Shown here piece by piece: positions 1 through 5,852 of a stretch of DNA of 7,925 nt. Position 1 is the stretch's first letter. Each line of letters opens with the position of its first letter. The notes under the pieces were generated by a model. That model did no database searches, had not been told where the DNA came from, and worked only from the letters and a program-made list of their open reading frames with translations. The stretch is from Candidatus Thorarchaeota archaeon (GTDB lineage: Archaea; Asgardarchaeota; Thorarchaeia; Thorarchaeales; Thorarchaeaceae): the NCBI GenBank assembly GCA_016839345.1, contig JAEOUL010000309.1:1-7925 (forward strand), written 5' to 3'. The position numbers and the translations under genes are program-made.

Positions 1-175
1 AGATATCTATCCCTGTGAATGAGGTGTACTGCTTTAGTGTCTTCATTAGGACCTTGATGAAGTCACCTTCATCTGTACCTACATCGAGTACATCCCCTCC
101 AGAGATGGTCCCGAGTTTCTTCCTGACTTCGAGTGCACTAGACTCTCTTAGTTCATCAGGTAAGTCTGCATTCAA
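1..175 (-). CDS. Class I SAM-dependent methyltransferase, N-terminal fragment cut by the window edge
   Basis: The first 58 residues are visible; the rest lies left of the window. The translation begins MNADLPDELRESSALEV and reaches GGDVLDVGTDEGDFI (residues 26-40), the nucleotide-binding loop (motif I) of Rossmann-fold methyltransferases, then FTGIDI (53-58), where the Asp is in the position that normally contacts the SAM ribose. The second glycine of the usual GxGxG loop is Asp here (GTDEG). There is no in-frame ATG: an in-frame stop lies inside the end of the hydrolase, and TTG at 175-173 is the best start because GGAG (188-185) lies nine bases before it, the same arrangement as in the hydrolase. 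The 23-base gap from the hydrolase stop implies one operon. Substrate cannot be told from this fragment. The methyltransferase call is strong; the exact start is moderately sure. Confidence 0.75.
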   Translation of the reverse strand, partial: MNADLPDELRESSALEVRKKLGTISGGDVLDVGTDEGDFIKVLMKTLKQYTSFTGIDI

Positions 176-198
176 ATCTTGGTTCTCCAAGTTCCTTG

Positions 199-1089
199 CT
201 ATGGGGCAGTGTGTCGTAGCAGTTCTTGAAGTATCTGTGGTACGACTTCAGTTGGAAAGCTGTGTCCCATTCCTTCGATGATGACCAGTCTTGCATCAGG
301 AATGCTCTTTGCAGTGTCCTTTCCAGCTTCAACTGGAACCAATGGATTTACATCGCCGTGGATCACAAGGGTCGGAATCTTAACTTTCCCTAATTCCTCA
401 TTTCGACTTTTGGATGTGAGGACGGCTCCTAACTGCCTTGAGAATCCCTGAGGATTGTAACATCTGTCATATTGATGTCCTGCCCATTTCCGGACATACT
501 CCTCATCCAATGGATATGTTGGTCCGTGGAGTACCCTTGCCGATTCCAGAGTATTGGTGATGTACTCATCTCGATTAGATACTGGAGGTGCAAGTAAGAC
601 GGCCATCGCTTCAGGCTTTGGCTGTGGCAGAGTAGGATTGCCAGTTGAGGACATGATTGATGTTAGAGTCCGTACTCTTTCAGGATAGTGAATGGCCATG
701 GTCTGGGCAATCATACCACCCATTGACACCCCAACAACGTCAGCCTCTTTGATTCCAAGTGCATCAAGCAGACCTACCGCATCACCTGCCATATCCTTCA
801 GTTTGTATGGAGTTTCAACCGGAGTTCCCTGCACAAGGGCTAGAATATTAGGAACACCAGCCTCATCAAACTTGGTTGACAGTCCTACATCACGGTTGTC
901 AAAGCGAATCACCCAACGACCTTGTGCTGCAATCGCCTTGCAAAATGCGTCGTCCCATCGAATCATCTGTGCGCCAAGTCCCATGATGAGCAACATCGGT
1001 GGGGATGAGGGATTTCCAAATGTGTCATAGGTAAGCTCGACATCACCAACCTTGGCTGTTTTTTCTCCACTATATTGTATCTCAGTCAA
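199..1089 (-). CDS. Alpha/beta-hydrolase fold protein (esterase-like)
   Basis: A 296-residue single-domain cytosolic alpha/beta hydrolase of normal length. MGLGAQ (residues 36-41) is the oxyanion-hole loop, GVSMGG (120-125) the nucleophile elbow with Ser122, and GMGHSFP (273-279) carries the catalytic His276. The stretch RFDNRDVGLST (62-72) is typical of the RdmC/aclacinomycin methylesterase-like branch common in bacteria. At the usual acid position (HGxxDPLVP) the sequence reads HGDVNPLVP, so the canonical Asp is Asn248, with Asp246 two residues before; either Asp246 substitutes or the triad is altered. The start is TTG at 1089-1087, preceded by AGGAGG (1104-1099) with a nine-base spacer; the nearby ATG at 1096 reads only four codons before a stop. 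It is probably co-transcribed with the downstream methyltransferase. The substrate is unknown; the similarity to bacterial enzymes suggests, but does not show, horizontal transfer. Confidence 0.93.
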   Translation of the reverse strand: MTEIQYSGEKTAKVGDVELTYDTFGNPSSPPMLLIMGLGAQMIRWDDAFCKAIAAQGRWVIRFDNRDVGLSTKFDEAGVPNILALVQGTPVETPYKLKDMAGDAVGLLDALGIKEADVVGVSMGGMIAQTMAIHYPERVRTLTSIMSSTGNPTLPQPKPEAMAVLLAPPVSNRDEYITNTLESARVLHGPTYPLDEEYVRKWAGHQYDRCYNPQGFSRQLGAVLTSKSRNEELGKVKIPTLVIHGDVNPLVPVEAGKDTAKSIPDARLVIIEGMGHSFPTEVVPQILQELLRHTAP

Positions 1090-1098
1090 TATTCATTT

Positions 1099-1104
1099 CC
1101 TCCT
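1099..1104 (-). promoter_or_regulatory. Strong Shine-Dalgarno site (AGGAGG) for the TTG-started hydrolase
   Basis: On the minus strand AGGAGG lies nine bases before the TTG codon at 1089. It is only two bases from the ATG at 1096-1094, too close to serve it, so it decides in favour of TTG. Confidence 0.75.
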
Positions 1105-1278
1105 AATTAGCCTTAGAACTAGTTGGCTCATAGCACCCTATCTATCTTTCCGACGACTAGTTCTTCAGATTCATTCTCTTTTTAGAGCTCTGTGACTTCA
1201 AGAGGTGTTATAGCTATGACCTCACATCCTGACTTTGTGATTAGGATCGATACTTGTCACTTTGATATGTTCGAAGAG
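1105..1278. other. Divergent intergenic region with an inverted repeat
   Basis: The region between the hydrolase and the plus-strand surface protein has no convincing coding sequence. It contains AGAACTAGT (1115-1123) and its exact inverted copy ACTAGTTCT (1156-1164). Each copy holds the ACTAGT palindrome, and they are about 38 bases apart centre to centre. They lie upstream of, or in the leader of, the hydrolase gene, so an operator or a long-loop hairpin is possible. A convincing TATA box for the hydrolase is not visible; a weak A-rich candidate lies near 1173-1183. Confidence 0.4.
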
Positions 1279-1286
1279 TTTATACT
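1279..1286 (+). promoter_or_regulatory. Putative archaeal TATA box upstream of the small surface protein
   Basis: TTTATACT matches the archaeal TATA consensus. Initiation about 26 bases downstream would fall near 1309, giving a leader of about 44 bases that contains the whole hairpin at 1325-1349. Confidence 0.5.
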
Positions 1287-1324
1287 CATACTTTGGTTTC
1301 TATGTAATGAAACACTCACAAACG

Positions 1325-1349
1325 AGTCTGACCTCCGCGGAGTCGGACT
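1325..1349 (+). promoter_or_regulatory. 25-base imperfect palindrome that buries the ribosome binding site of the next gene
   Basis: The arms AGTCTGAC and GTCGGACT pair over eight positions, including one T-G wobble; the stem resumes after one bulged C (1333) with TCC against GGA around CGCG. In RNA this is a stable GC-rich hairpin. The GGAG at 1339-1342 is the only good Shine-Dalgarno match for the ATG at 1353 (ten-base spacer), and it is entirely within the 3' arm, paired with CTCC. It could instead act as DNA, as a dimeric regulator's operator just downstream of the promoter. Confidence 0.6.
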
Positions 1350-1352
1350 ATC

Positions 1353-1790
1353 ATGAAACAAAGAACAAGTGACTACTTACTGGTCATTGGGTTGCTTATA
1401 GCCATAATATTCTGCTCTGTACCTTTCAAACAAGTAATCGAAGTGACAAAGGTTGCAGATTACACTTCGATGGAGAATAATCACATCGAAGTGGGCTTTG
1501 GTGGCCCCATTGTCACATGGGTCACGGTGATGTGCAACAGGACTGCTGAGATACGGTTTCTTCATCAAGAGGGAGTATGGATTTCTACCCAGAGTGTTCT
1601 CCTAGCCTCTTTTACATCGACTACTGCGAGTTACAACGTCGATTCAGAACATTCAACCATCATTGTTCAAGTAATATCAGATGGACCCATTCTGGTTCGT
1701 ATAGTTTACACCTATCTAATCGAAACTGAAGCAAATATCTTTAGTAGTGTTATTCATCCGCTTAAACCCCATTCACAAAACAGACCCTAA
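1353..1790 (+). CDS. Small membrane-anchored surface protein of unknown function
   Basis: A 145-residue protein I do not recognise. After a short basic N-terminus (MKQRTSDY), residues 8-25 form one hydrophobic segment (a signal anchor or signal peptide); the remaining 120 residues are rich in Val, Ile, Thr and Ser with alternating hydrophobic residues, suggesting a beta-sheet domain outside the cell. Cys21 at the end of the hydrophobic stretch is not in a convincing lipobox. A start at the ATG at 1353 fits the GGAG at 1339-1342 and the signal segment. The gene stands alone: divergent from the hydrolase and convergent with the next gene, with 34 bases between their stops. Its translation may be regulated by the hairpin that covers its ribosome binding site. 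The coding call rests on the signal segment, TATA box and start site, as no homology is evident. Confidence 0.68.
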   Translation: MKQRTSDYLLVIGLLIAIIFCSVPFKQVIEVTKVADYTSMENNHIEVGFGGPIVTWVTVMCNRTAEIRFLHQEGVWISTQSVLLASFTSTTASYNVDSEHSTIIVQVISDGPILVRIVYTYLIETEANIFSSVIHPLKPHSQNRP

Positions 1791-1824
1791 ATCTTAATCT
1801 TAACCTTCTATAAGAGTCTGATTT

Positions 1825-2640
1825 TCAATCCTTCTTAGATTCTTTCACTCTTGAGGCAATATCGACCCCATCATTCTCTGCTATTTTAAGAAGGAGAGGG
1901 ATGAGTTTGAAGTCAATTGATACAAGATAAGCCAGAGTCTTGCGTGTGTATGTTCTTGCACCACTGGACAGCAGTTCCCAGAGGCGTCTGTACGAATACT
2001 TCAGTTTGTGATAATCATTCTTTAGCATACTGAACCCATTTGTACTGGCAAGTGCATCTGTGATTATTTGTTCAAAATAAGATGTATCAATAGCAACACC
2101 TTCGGATATGAAAGCTCCATACTGCAGATCATAGATTGTAGGCCTCATTCCGGCCACATATTCGAGATCATCAAAAGTGATCACAAATGATGCAGGTTTT
2201 TCGTCCGTGAATAGAGAGTCAATCTGGTCCTTCACAACCCTTCCTATGCTTTTGTTCTTGTGAACAAGGTATAATGTGTTCCCTGCGATGAGTTGAGCTG
2301 AAATGTGTGCAAATGCTTTGATTGCTTCCTCTTGTTTTTCCCCAAAAGAACCGATTATTGTGTTCAAATCGATTATATCTTCTTTTACAGCTGTTCTTTG
2401 CTCAACTTCAAGTGGTGCGCCTTCGTTGACCTGCAGTAATGAAGGATATTCGACTCCTCGTGCCTTGAGGTTCATATCCAGATATACAAGTATTGCATGT
2501 TGTGGAGTTCCGTGTACTGATATGACTGATATGAGTCCGGTCTTTGCCCGCTCCGTATCATCCTCTGTAATCTCTAGAGGAATATTTTCTTTGCAAATAT
2601 TGCAGAAAGCATATGCTTCAGAAGGCTCACCTTCAGCCAT
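1825..2640 (-). CDS. Hypothetical protein with a CxxC...HxxxxH N-terminal motif
   Basis: A 271-residue soluble protein without a signal peptide or membrane segment. The N-terminus has FCNICKENIPLEI (residues 12-24) followed by SVHGTPQHAILVYLD (41-55). Cys13, Cys16, His43 and His48 could form one zinc site, and the region resembles a small zinc-ribbon-like or treble-clef domain, though I cannot name the family. The middle (84-200) alternates helices and strands. The C-terminus (205-255) is basic and helical, including KLKYSYRRLWELL. I have the impression of similar N-terminal modules in Asgard archaeal proteins, but that is from memory and untested. The ATG at 2640 has AGGT (2653-2650) nine bases upstream and a TATA-like box at 2714-2707. 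It is downstream of msrA with a 107-base gap and probably has its own promoter. Confidence 0.85.
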   Translation of the reverse strand: MAEGEPSEAYAFCNICKENIPLEITEDDTERAKTGLISVISVHGTPQHAILVYLDMNLKARGVEYPSLLQVNEGAPLEVEQRTAVKEDIIDLNTIIGSFGEKQEEAIKAFAHISAQLIAGNTLYLVHKNKSIGRVVKDQIDSLFTDEKPASFVITFDDLEYVAGMRPTIYDLQYGAFISEGVAIDTSYFEQIITDALASTNGFSMLKNDYHKLKYSYRRLWELLSSGARTYTRKTLAYLVSIDFKLIPLLLKIAENDGVDIASRVKESKKD

Positions 2641-2706
2641 ATTATTTCAACCTGGATTTTTCCTAATACTGATTAGAATCTGAATGTTATCAACGATTCT
2701 TGTATT

Positions 2707-2714
2707 ATTATATT
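2707..2714 (-). promoter_or_regulatory. Putative TATA box for the CxxC protein
   Basis: The minus strand reads AATATAAT here. Initiation about 26 bases downstream would be near 2684, leaving a leader of roughly 44 bases with AGGT at a nine-base spacing from the ATG at 2640. It is flanked by the inverted 8-mers AGAATCTG (2675-2682) and CAGATTCT (2735-2742). Confidence 0.45.
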
Positions 2715-2747
2715 GAGAATTTTATCTTCAATGACAGATTCTTACTA

Positions 2748-3275
2748 TCATTTGAGTTTCAGTTTGAAGACTTTCTCAAACTTGTTTACTTTAGGCGATA
2801 TCACAGCACGGCAATACCCATGAGTTGGATTATTCCTATAGAAGTTCTGATGATAGTCCTCAGCTGGATAGAACGCATCAAATGGAACAATCTCAGTCAC
2901 AATAGGGTTTTTCCAAGTCCCGCTCTTTTCGATTTCAGATTTTACTCTTTCAGCTGTGTTCCTTTGCTCCTCTGTGTGATAGAAGATGACAGAACGATAT
3001 TGTGTTCCAATATCATTTCCTTGACGGTTCAAGGTGGTTGGATCGTGTGTGTTAAAGAAGACCTCAAGTAAATCCTCAAAGGAGATTTGTTCTGTATCAA
3101 ACTGAATCTGGCAGACTTCTGCATGCCCTGTTCGACCCGTTGTCACTTGTTCATAGGATGGGTTCTTTACTTGGCCACCAGAGTAACCAGAAACAACTGA
3201 TGAAACTCCTTTCAACTGCTGAAATACAGCTTCTGTACACCAGAAACAGCCAGAACCAAATGTTGTAGTTTCCAT
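2748..3275 (-). CDS. msrA: Peptide methionine sulfoxide reductase MsrA
   Basis: A 175-residue MsrA, which reduces the S-epimer of methionine sulfoxide in proteins and free methionine using thioredoxin-type reductants in the cytoplasm. GCFWC (residues 9-13) holds the catalytic Cys10, with Cys13 close by. GYSGG (30-34), TGRTGHAEVCQI (46-57) and GNDIGTQYRS (86-95) are the family signatures, providing the conserved Glu53, Asp88 and Tyr93. Cys155 in HGYCRAVISPK is the likely resolving cysteine. No MsrB domain is fused. The length is normal and the start is ATG at 3275; no Shine-Dalgarno and no clear TATA box lie in the 59 bases before it, so it may be read from the methyltransferase transcript upstream. 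It protects against oxidative damage, which suits an anaerobe exposed to oxygen. The identification is secure. Confidence 0.98.
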   Translation of the reverse strand: METTTFGSGCFWCTEAVFQQLKGVSSVVSGYSGGQVKNPSYEQVTTGRTGHAEVCQIQFDTEQISFEDLLEVFFNTHDPTTLNRQGNDIGTQYRSVIFYHTEEQRNTAERVKSEIEKSGTWKNPIVTEIVPFDAFYPAEDYHQNFYRNNPTHGYCRAVISPKVNKFEKVFKLKLK

Positions 3276-3334
3276 AGACTGTGCTTCACTTTAACGCTAA
3301 TCAACTAGTGGAAAGAGGAAATGAACATGTTTCA

Positions 3335-4048
3335 CTACTCTTTGACACCCACTATCAGAATTTCTTTGTCGAAACCGGGTTCGATGAACTCAACCGAAAA
3401 TCCATTCTTCTCCATGATACCTTTGAATGTATTTTTGGAAATCACTCCCATGGGGCTTGGATCAATAAAGTGCTCAGTACCATGTTCTCGTGTTGATATT
3501 AGAAAATGGAAATCGAGATACACAACATTGCCTTCTCTTCGACTAACATTACTCCTAGCAATTTTAATGTCAGGAAGATTGAGACAGATTAACCCCATTC
3601 CCCTCTCGCGAACTGTTTCTTCGGTGAATAGTGGCTCGATAATGATGACCCCTCCTGCAGTAGTATGTTTTGAAAAGGATCGGATAGCAAGATTCAGCTC
3701 TTCCTCTGTTGTGAGATATGTAATTGATCCAAAAAGACAGATTATCACATCGAAAACTTGGTCGAGTTCCATACTAACCATACTACCCTGCACAAAACTA
3801 GTATTGGGACACTTCTCCCGGGCAACCGATAACATTTCCTCACTAATATCAAAACCCATTGCTTGATACTTGTCTTTGAGGTACATTATGTGCGTGCCTG
3901 TTCCACAACCAACGTCAAGTAATCTATTCCCCTCTGTTTGTTTATACTTCTGAATGATATCATGAAGTCTTTGAGCTGCACTTTCATAATCTATGTGGGC
4001 ATACATTTGGTCATAATATCTTGCCAATCTAGAATAGAAATCTCCCAT
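3335..4048 (-). CDS. SAM-dependent methyltransferase, DesVI/TylM1-like
   Basis: A class I methyltransferase of 237 residues, counting from the ATG at 4048. LLDVGCGTGTH (43-53) is motif I, GFDIS (66-70) the acidic end of the second strand, and DVIICLFGSITYL (100-112) motif IV. The C-terminal part, with GGVIIIEPL (132-140), a conserved SNVSRREG (166-173) and HFLISTREHGTEHFID (181-196), resembles the aminosugar N,N-dimethyltransferases DesVI and TylM1. No sugar-nucleotide biosynthesis genes are nearby, so the substrate remains open. The frame stays open upstream to a GTG at 4090, which would add 14 residues. I prefer the ATG at 4048 because its first residues, MGDFYSRLARYYDQMY, fit the family's N-terminus and a TATA-like TTTATC (4078-4073) would start the RNA near 4050, nearly leaderless. 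It lies 59 bases upstream of msrA, possibly in one operon. Confidence 0.9.
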   Translation of the reverse strand: MGDFYSRLARYYDQMYAHIDYESAAQRLHDIIQKYKQTEGNRLLDVGCGTGTHIMYLKDKYQAMGFDISEEMLSVAREKCPNTSFVQGSMVSMELDQVFDVIICLFGSITYLTTEEELNLAIRSFSKHTTAGGVIIIEPLFTEETVRERGMGLICLNLPDIKIARSNVSRREGNVVYLDFHFLISTREHGTEHFIDPSPMGVISKNTFKGIMEKNGFSVEFIEPGFDKEILIVGVKE

Positions 4049-4072
4049 ACTTTTGAGAAGATTCCTTTTCGA

Positions 4073-4080
4073 GATAAATG
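4073..4080 (-). promoter_or_regulatory. Putative TATA box for the DesVI-like methyltransferase
   Basis: The minus strand reads CATTTATC. It is about 26 bases before 4050, so the RNA would begin almost at the ATG at 4048; this supports the shorter start over the GTG at 4090, which lies upstream of the box. Confidence 0.45.
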
Positions 4081-4133
4081 GAACGTACACTGTATGCGTA
4101 AGGTTTTCACTGGGTTTATGGTTTTATTTTGAT

Positions 4134-4565
4134 ATGTCCCTCAATCTTGATACTCTAAGACTCTTGGTGGAAAATCTCAATGTTGGAATTTGTGTGCTAG
4201 ACAAAGATGATAAGATTGTGGTCTTCAACAGGAAAGTTGCTGATCAACTCCAGCAGGATGAGAACAGAATTGGTTCTTCCATCCTTCGATGTCATCCTGA
4301 AAGAGCTGAACCGGGTGTTCTCAAGATGATAGGTGAGTTGAAGAGAGAAGAGTTAGAGAAGTACGAAGGCTGGGTTCACTTCATGGGTAGACTGTTCTAT
4401 GAGTACATCTATCCAATTCGTGATGAGAATGGAAACTATTTGGCAACGGTAATGGAGCTTCATGATGCAGCTGAGAGAGCAGAATATCTAAAGATTACTG
4501 AAGGATGGGAGCCGCCACCAGAGCATGGAAGGGGAGAGAGCTCGCCAAGGAGTCCGTTCTCTTAG
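4134..4565 (+). CDS. Single PAS-domain protein (PAS_10-like)
   Basis: A 143-residue protein consisting almost wholly of one PAS fold, a small-molecule or redox sensing module. ENLNVGICVLDKDDKIVVFNRKV (residues 13-35) is the PAS entry with its conserved Asn32; the RCHPERAEPGVLKMI segment (52-66), then GRLFYEYIYPIRDENGNYL (85-103) followed by ATVMELHDAAE, match the pattern of the PAS_10 domain found with DUF438. There is no kinase, GGDEF or DNA-binding partner domain, so it must signal through another protein or sense on its own. The last 20 residues are Pro/Ser/Gly-rich and probably disordered. The frame opens at an ATG at 4053, but its first 27 residues do not look like a PAS protein and overlap the divergent promoter, so I start at ATG 4134. 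There is no clear Shine-Dalgarno there, and the TATA assignment is unclear (T-rich stretch 4113-4131). Confidence 0.82.
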   Translation: MSLNLDTLRLLVENLNVGICVLDKDDKIVVFNRKVADQLQQDENRIGSSILRCHPERAEPGVLKMIGELKREELEKYEGWVHFMGRLFYEYIYPIRDENGNYLATVMELHDAAERAEYLKITEGWEPPPEHGRGESSPRSPFS

Positions 4566-4566
4566 A

Positions 4567-5085
4567 CTACTCGAATACGTCACCCTGTATTCTACGGACT
4601 CTGAGGTTTAATAGGACTCGCAACACGTAGACGAAGATTCCAATGATTCCAAGTACAAGACAGAGATTATACACAAATCCTCCTGTAAGAGCTCCTACAA
4701 ACGGGTTTCCAAGGGCTGGAAAAAGGGGATTCATCTCTGCATAGAGGAATGAGTCTAGTAGGACATGAGAGTATGTACCAATAAGACTGGCGGAGATGAT
4801 ATGCCGAAAAGATGATTCTTGTTCAAGACCAAAGAGTGACACAATCTCATTGAGATACTTCCTGAACGGGTATATCACAATTGAAAGACAAACAGCAGCA
4901 ATGGTTGCCCCCAGATAGGTGTAAAAGAACGCATGTAGAGGCATCGAAAGATCGAAGAGTATCACAGCAAGAGGCTCAAGGTCCAGTATGACACTGGCTA
5001 TCAGTACTGTAGTGAGATCAATGAAAGGAAATAGAAGAACTCCAATTAGAAGTCCAGGACCAAAATGATAGGGTGTGAATGGCAT
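4567..5085 (-). CDS. Membrane-bound metal-dependent hydrolase-like protein (YdjM/DUF457-like)
   Basis: A 172-residue integral membrane protein with about four or five hydrophobic segments (roughly residues 10-32, 33-46, 52-74, 98-114 and 130-158). It begins MPFTPYHFGP, typical of YdjM/DUF457-type proteins, predicted metal-dependent phospholipase-like hydrolases. Candidate metal ligands are in the expected order: His7, Asp35 with Glu37 in ILDLEP, His51 in PLHAFF, and His107 plus Asp111 in YSHVLLDSF. The C-terminus (159-172) is basic and probably cytoplasmic. The ATG at 5085 has AGGG (5096-5093) seven bases upstream and shares a TATA element with the divergent Nudix gene. Its stop codon lies one base from that of the PAS gene, so the two convergent genes have no intergenic terminator. 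Substrate and function are unknown; the family assignment is by motif only. Confidence 0.82.
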   Translation of the reverse strand: MPFTPYHFGPGLLIGVLLFPFIDLTTVLIASVILDLEPLAVILFDLSMPLHAFFYTYLGATIAAVCLSIVIYPFRKYLNEIVSLFGLEQESSFRHIISASLIGTYSHVLLDSFLYAEMNPLFPALGNPFVGALTGGFVYNLCLVLGIIGIFVYVLRVLLNLRVRRIQGDVFE

Positions 5086-5117
5086 ATATCAACCCTAGGT
5101 AAATGCAACAGGTTGAA

Positions 5118-5127
5118 TCATATAAGT
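5118..5127. promoter_or_regulatory. Shared, nearly symmetric TATA element between two divergent genes
   Basis: TCATATAAGT reads as CATATAAG on the plus strand and CTTATATG on the minus strand. Its centre (about 5122.5) is 36-37 bases from both the ATG at 5159 (Nudix, plus) and the ATG at 5085 (membrane protein, minus). Both would then have leaders of about ten bases. No other TATA-like sequence is in the gap. Confidence 0.55.
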
Positions 5128-5158
5128 GACTTGAACAATGAAGAGTCGTACCAATGTG

Positions 5159-5599
5159 ATGAAAATGAAGAAATTGTACGTTGGAATGGGTGCTGCTATT
5201 GAAAAGGATGACAAGTTCTTGATTCTCAAGAGGACTGAATCAAAGGATTTCGCTCCTAGTGCATGGGAAGTCATTACAGGCAGAATAGAGGAAGAGGAGA
5301 GTCCAACTGATGGAATTCTGCGAGAGGTCGTGGAGGAAACAGGTCTCATAGCAGAGATTGTGATGCCAATAGAAACAGGGTTCTTCTACAGAGGGGGGAA
5401 GGAATTCCCAATGGTGTTTATCTCATACTGGTGTAGACACCTTGATGGCGATGTCAAACTGAGTTGGGAACATGACCAGTTCAAGTGGGCGTCTATTGAG
5501 GAAATCATGGAAGAACCGACCATGAATCACTTCCACAGTATGTTTGAGAAGATAAGACGGATTAAGCAATATCTCCCAGAGGACTTTACTGTTAACTAG
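5159..5599 (+). CDS. Nudix hydrolase
   Basis: A 146-residue single-domain Nudix enzyme, which cleaves nucleoside diphosphates linked to another group using Mg2+. The Nudix box is complete: starting from the Gly of ITGRIEEEESPTDGILREVV and continuing through EETGL, it gives GX5EX7REVVEETGL (residues 41-63 from this start), with all three catalytic glutamates. GAAIEKDDKFLILKR (11-25) is the usual first strand. The loop before the box reads WEVITG instead of the MutT-type WEFPGG, so an oxidised-nucleotide sanitiser is less certain; ADP-ribose or other dinucleotide substrates are possible. The frame opens at an ATG at 5138, but that codon is likely upstream of the transcript start predicted from the TATA at 5119-5126, so I start at 5159; 5165 is also possible. 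It is divergent from the membrane protein gene. Confidence 0.93.
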   Translation: MKMKKLYVGMGAAIEKDDKFLILKRTESKDFAPSAWEVITGRIEEEESPTDGILREVVEETGLIAEIVMPIETGFFYRGGKEFPMVFISYWCRHLDGDVKLSWEHDQFKWASIEEIMEEPTMNHFHSMFEKIRRIKQYLPEDFTVN

Positions 5600-5760
5600 T
5601 TTGGTAGCAATTCCAAAAAGAACAACACAGTCTCCAGACTGGAGTCTTGCATATCTTAGTAGATTCCAACATTTCAAGATAATCAATGAAACCCTCCATT
5701 TCGACCCGTTGAGAACAGAAATAGAAGGAGATTCTCGAACTGGAGGGTCTCGTATTATAT
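5600..5760. other. Non-coding spacer after the Nudix gene
   Basis: No credible coding sequence is present; the minus-strand open frame here is mostly the antisense of the Nudix gene. CTCCA and TGGAG (5632-5644) form a short hairpin with a three-base loop, extendable to 5629-5647 with one mismatch. It lacks a T-tract, so it is not a clear terminator. The right side leads into the promoter of the small-ORF operon. Confidence 0.45.
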
Positions 5761-5783
5761 GATACATTATCACGTAATATATC
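5761..5783. promoter_or_regulatory. Upstream operator-like site of the small-ORF operon
   Basis: GATACATTA (5761-5769) and TAATATATC (5775-5783) are inverted arms with one mismatch around TCACG. The 10-mer TCACGTAATA (5770-5779) recurs exactly at 6799-6808 in the promoter of the ribbon-helix-helix gene. TAATATAT within it could also be an alternative TATA box. Confidence 0.5.
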
Positions 5784-5811
5784 TTTCTATACAGATTAAG
5801 TAATCAAAAAC

Positions 5812-5819
5812 TTTATTAC
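5812..5819 (+). promoter_or_regulatory. Putative TATA box of the small-ORF/membrane-protein operon
   Basis: TTTATTAC follows an A-rich BRE-like stretch (CAAAAAC, 5805-5811). Initiation would be near 5840, just before the GAGGTG ribosome binding site at 5842-5847. Confidence 0.45.
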
Positions 5820-5840
5820 ATATTACATGTAACACTATTA
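5815..5840. promoter_or_regulatory. Core operator candidate overlapping the operon promoter
   Basis: Two tandem ATTACAT units (5815-5828) run into the palindrome TTACATGTAA (5823-5832) and ATGTAACACTATTA (5827-5840). The last 14-mer occurs in exact inverted form at 6804-6817, in front of the ribbon-helix-helix gene. Its position between the TATA box and the predicted start would block transcription when bound. Confidence 0.6.
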
Positions 5841-5852
5841 TGAGGTGTTCGC

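Noticed and set aside
15..281. 88-codon open frame on the plus strand
   Set aside because: It is antisense to the methyltransferase start and the hydrolase end, both supported by motifs; its Ser-rich product is a shadow.
692..1030. 112-codon open frame on the plus strand
   Set aside because: It lies entirely antisense to the alpha/beta hydrolase and has low-complexity Ser/Pro-rich composition typical of a shadow frame.
4053..4133. 27-residue N-terminal extension of the PAS protein
   Set aside because: The residues do not fit the PAS family, and the region holds the divergent promoter of the methyltransferase.
5632..5644. Hairpin after the Nudix gene as a terminator
   Set aside because: The stem is only five pairs and no T-tract follows, so it is kept only as part of the spacer description.
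5423..5773. 116-codon open frame on the minus strand
   Set aside because: Half of it is antisense to the Nudix gene, which has a complete catalytic motif; the product resembles no protein family.
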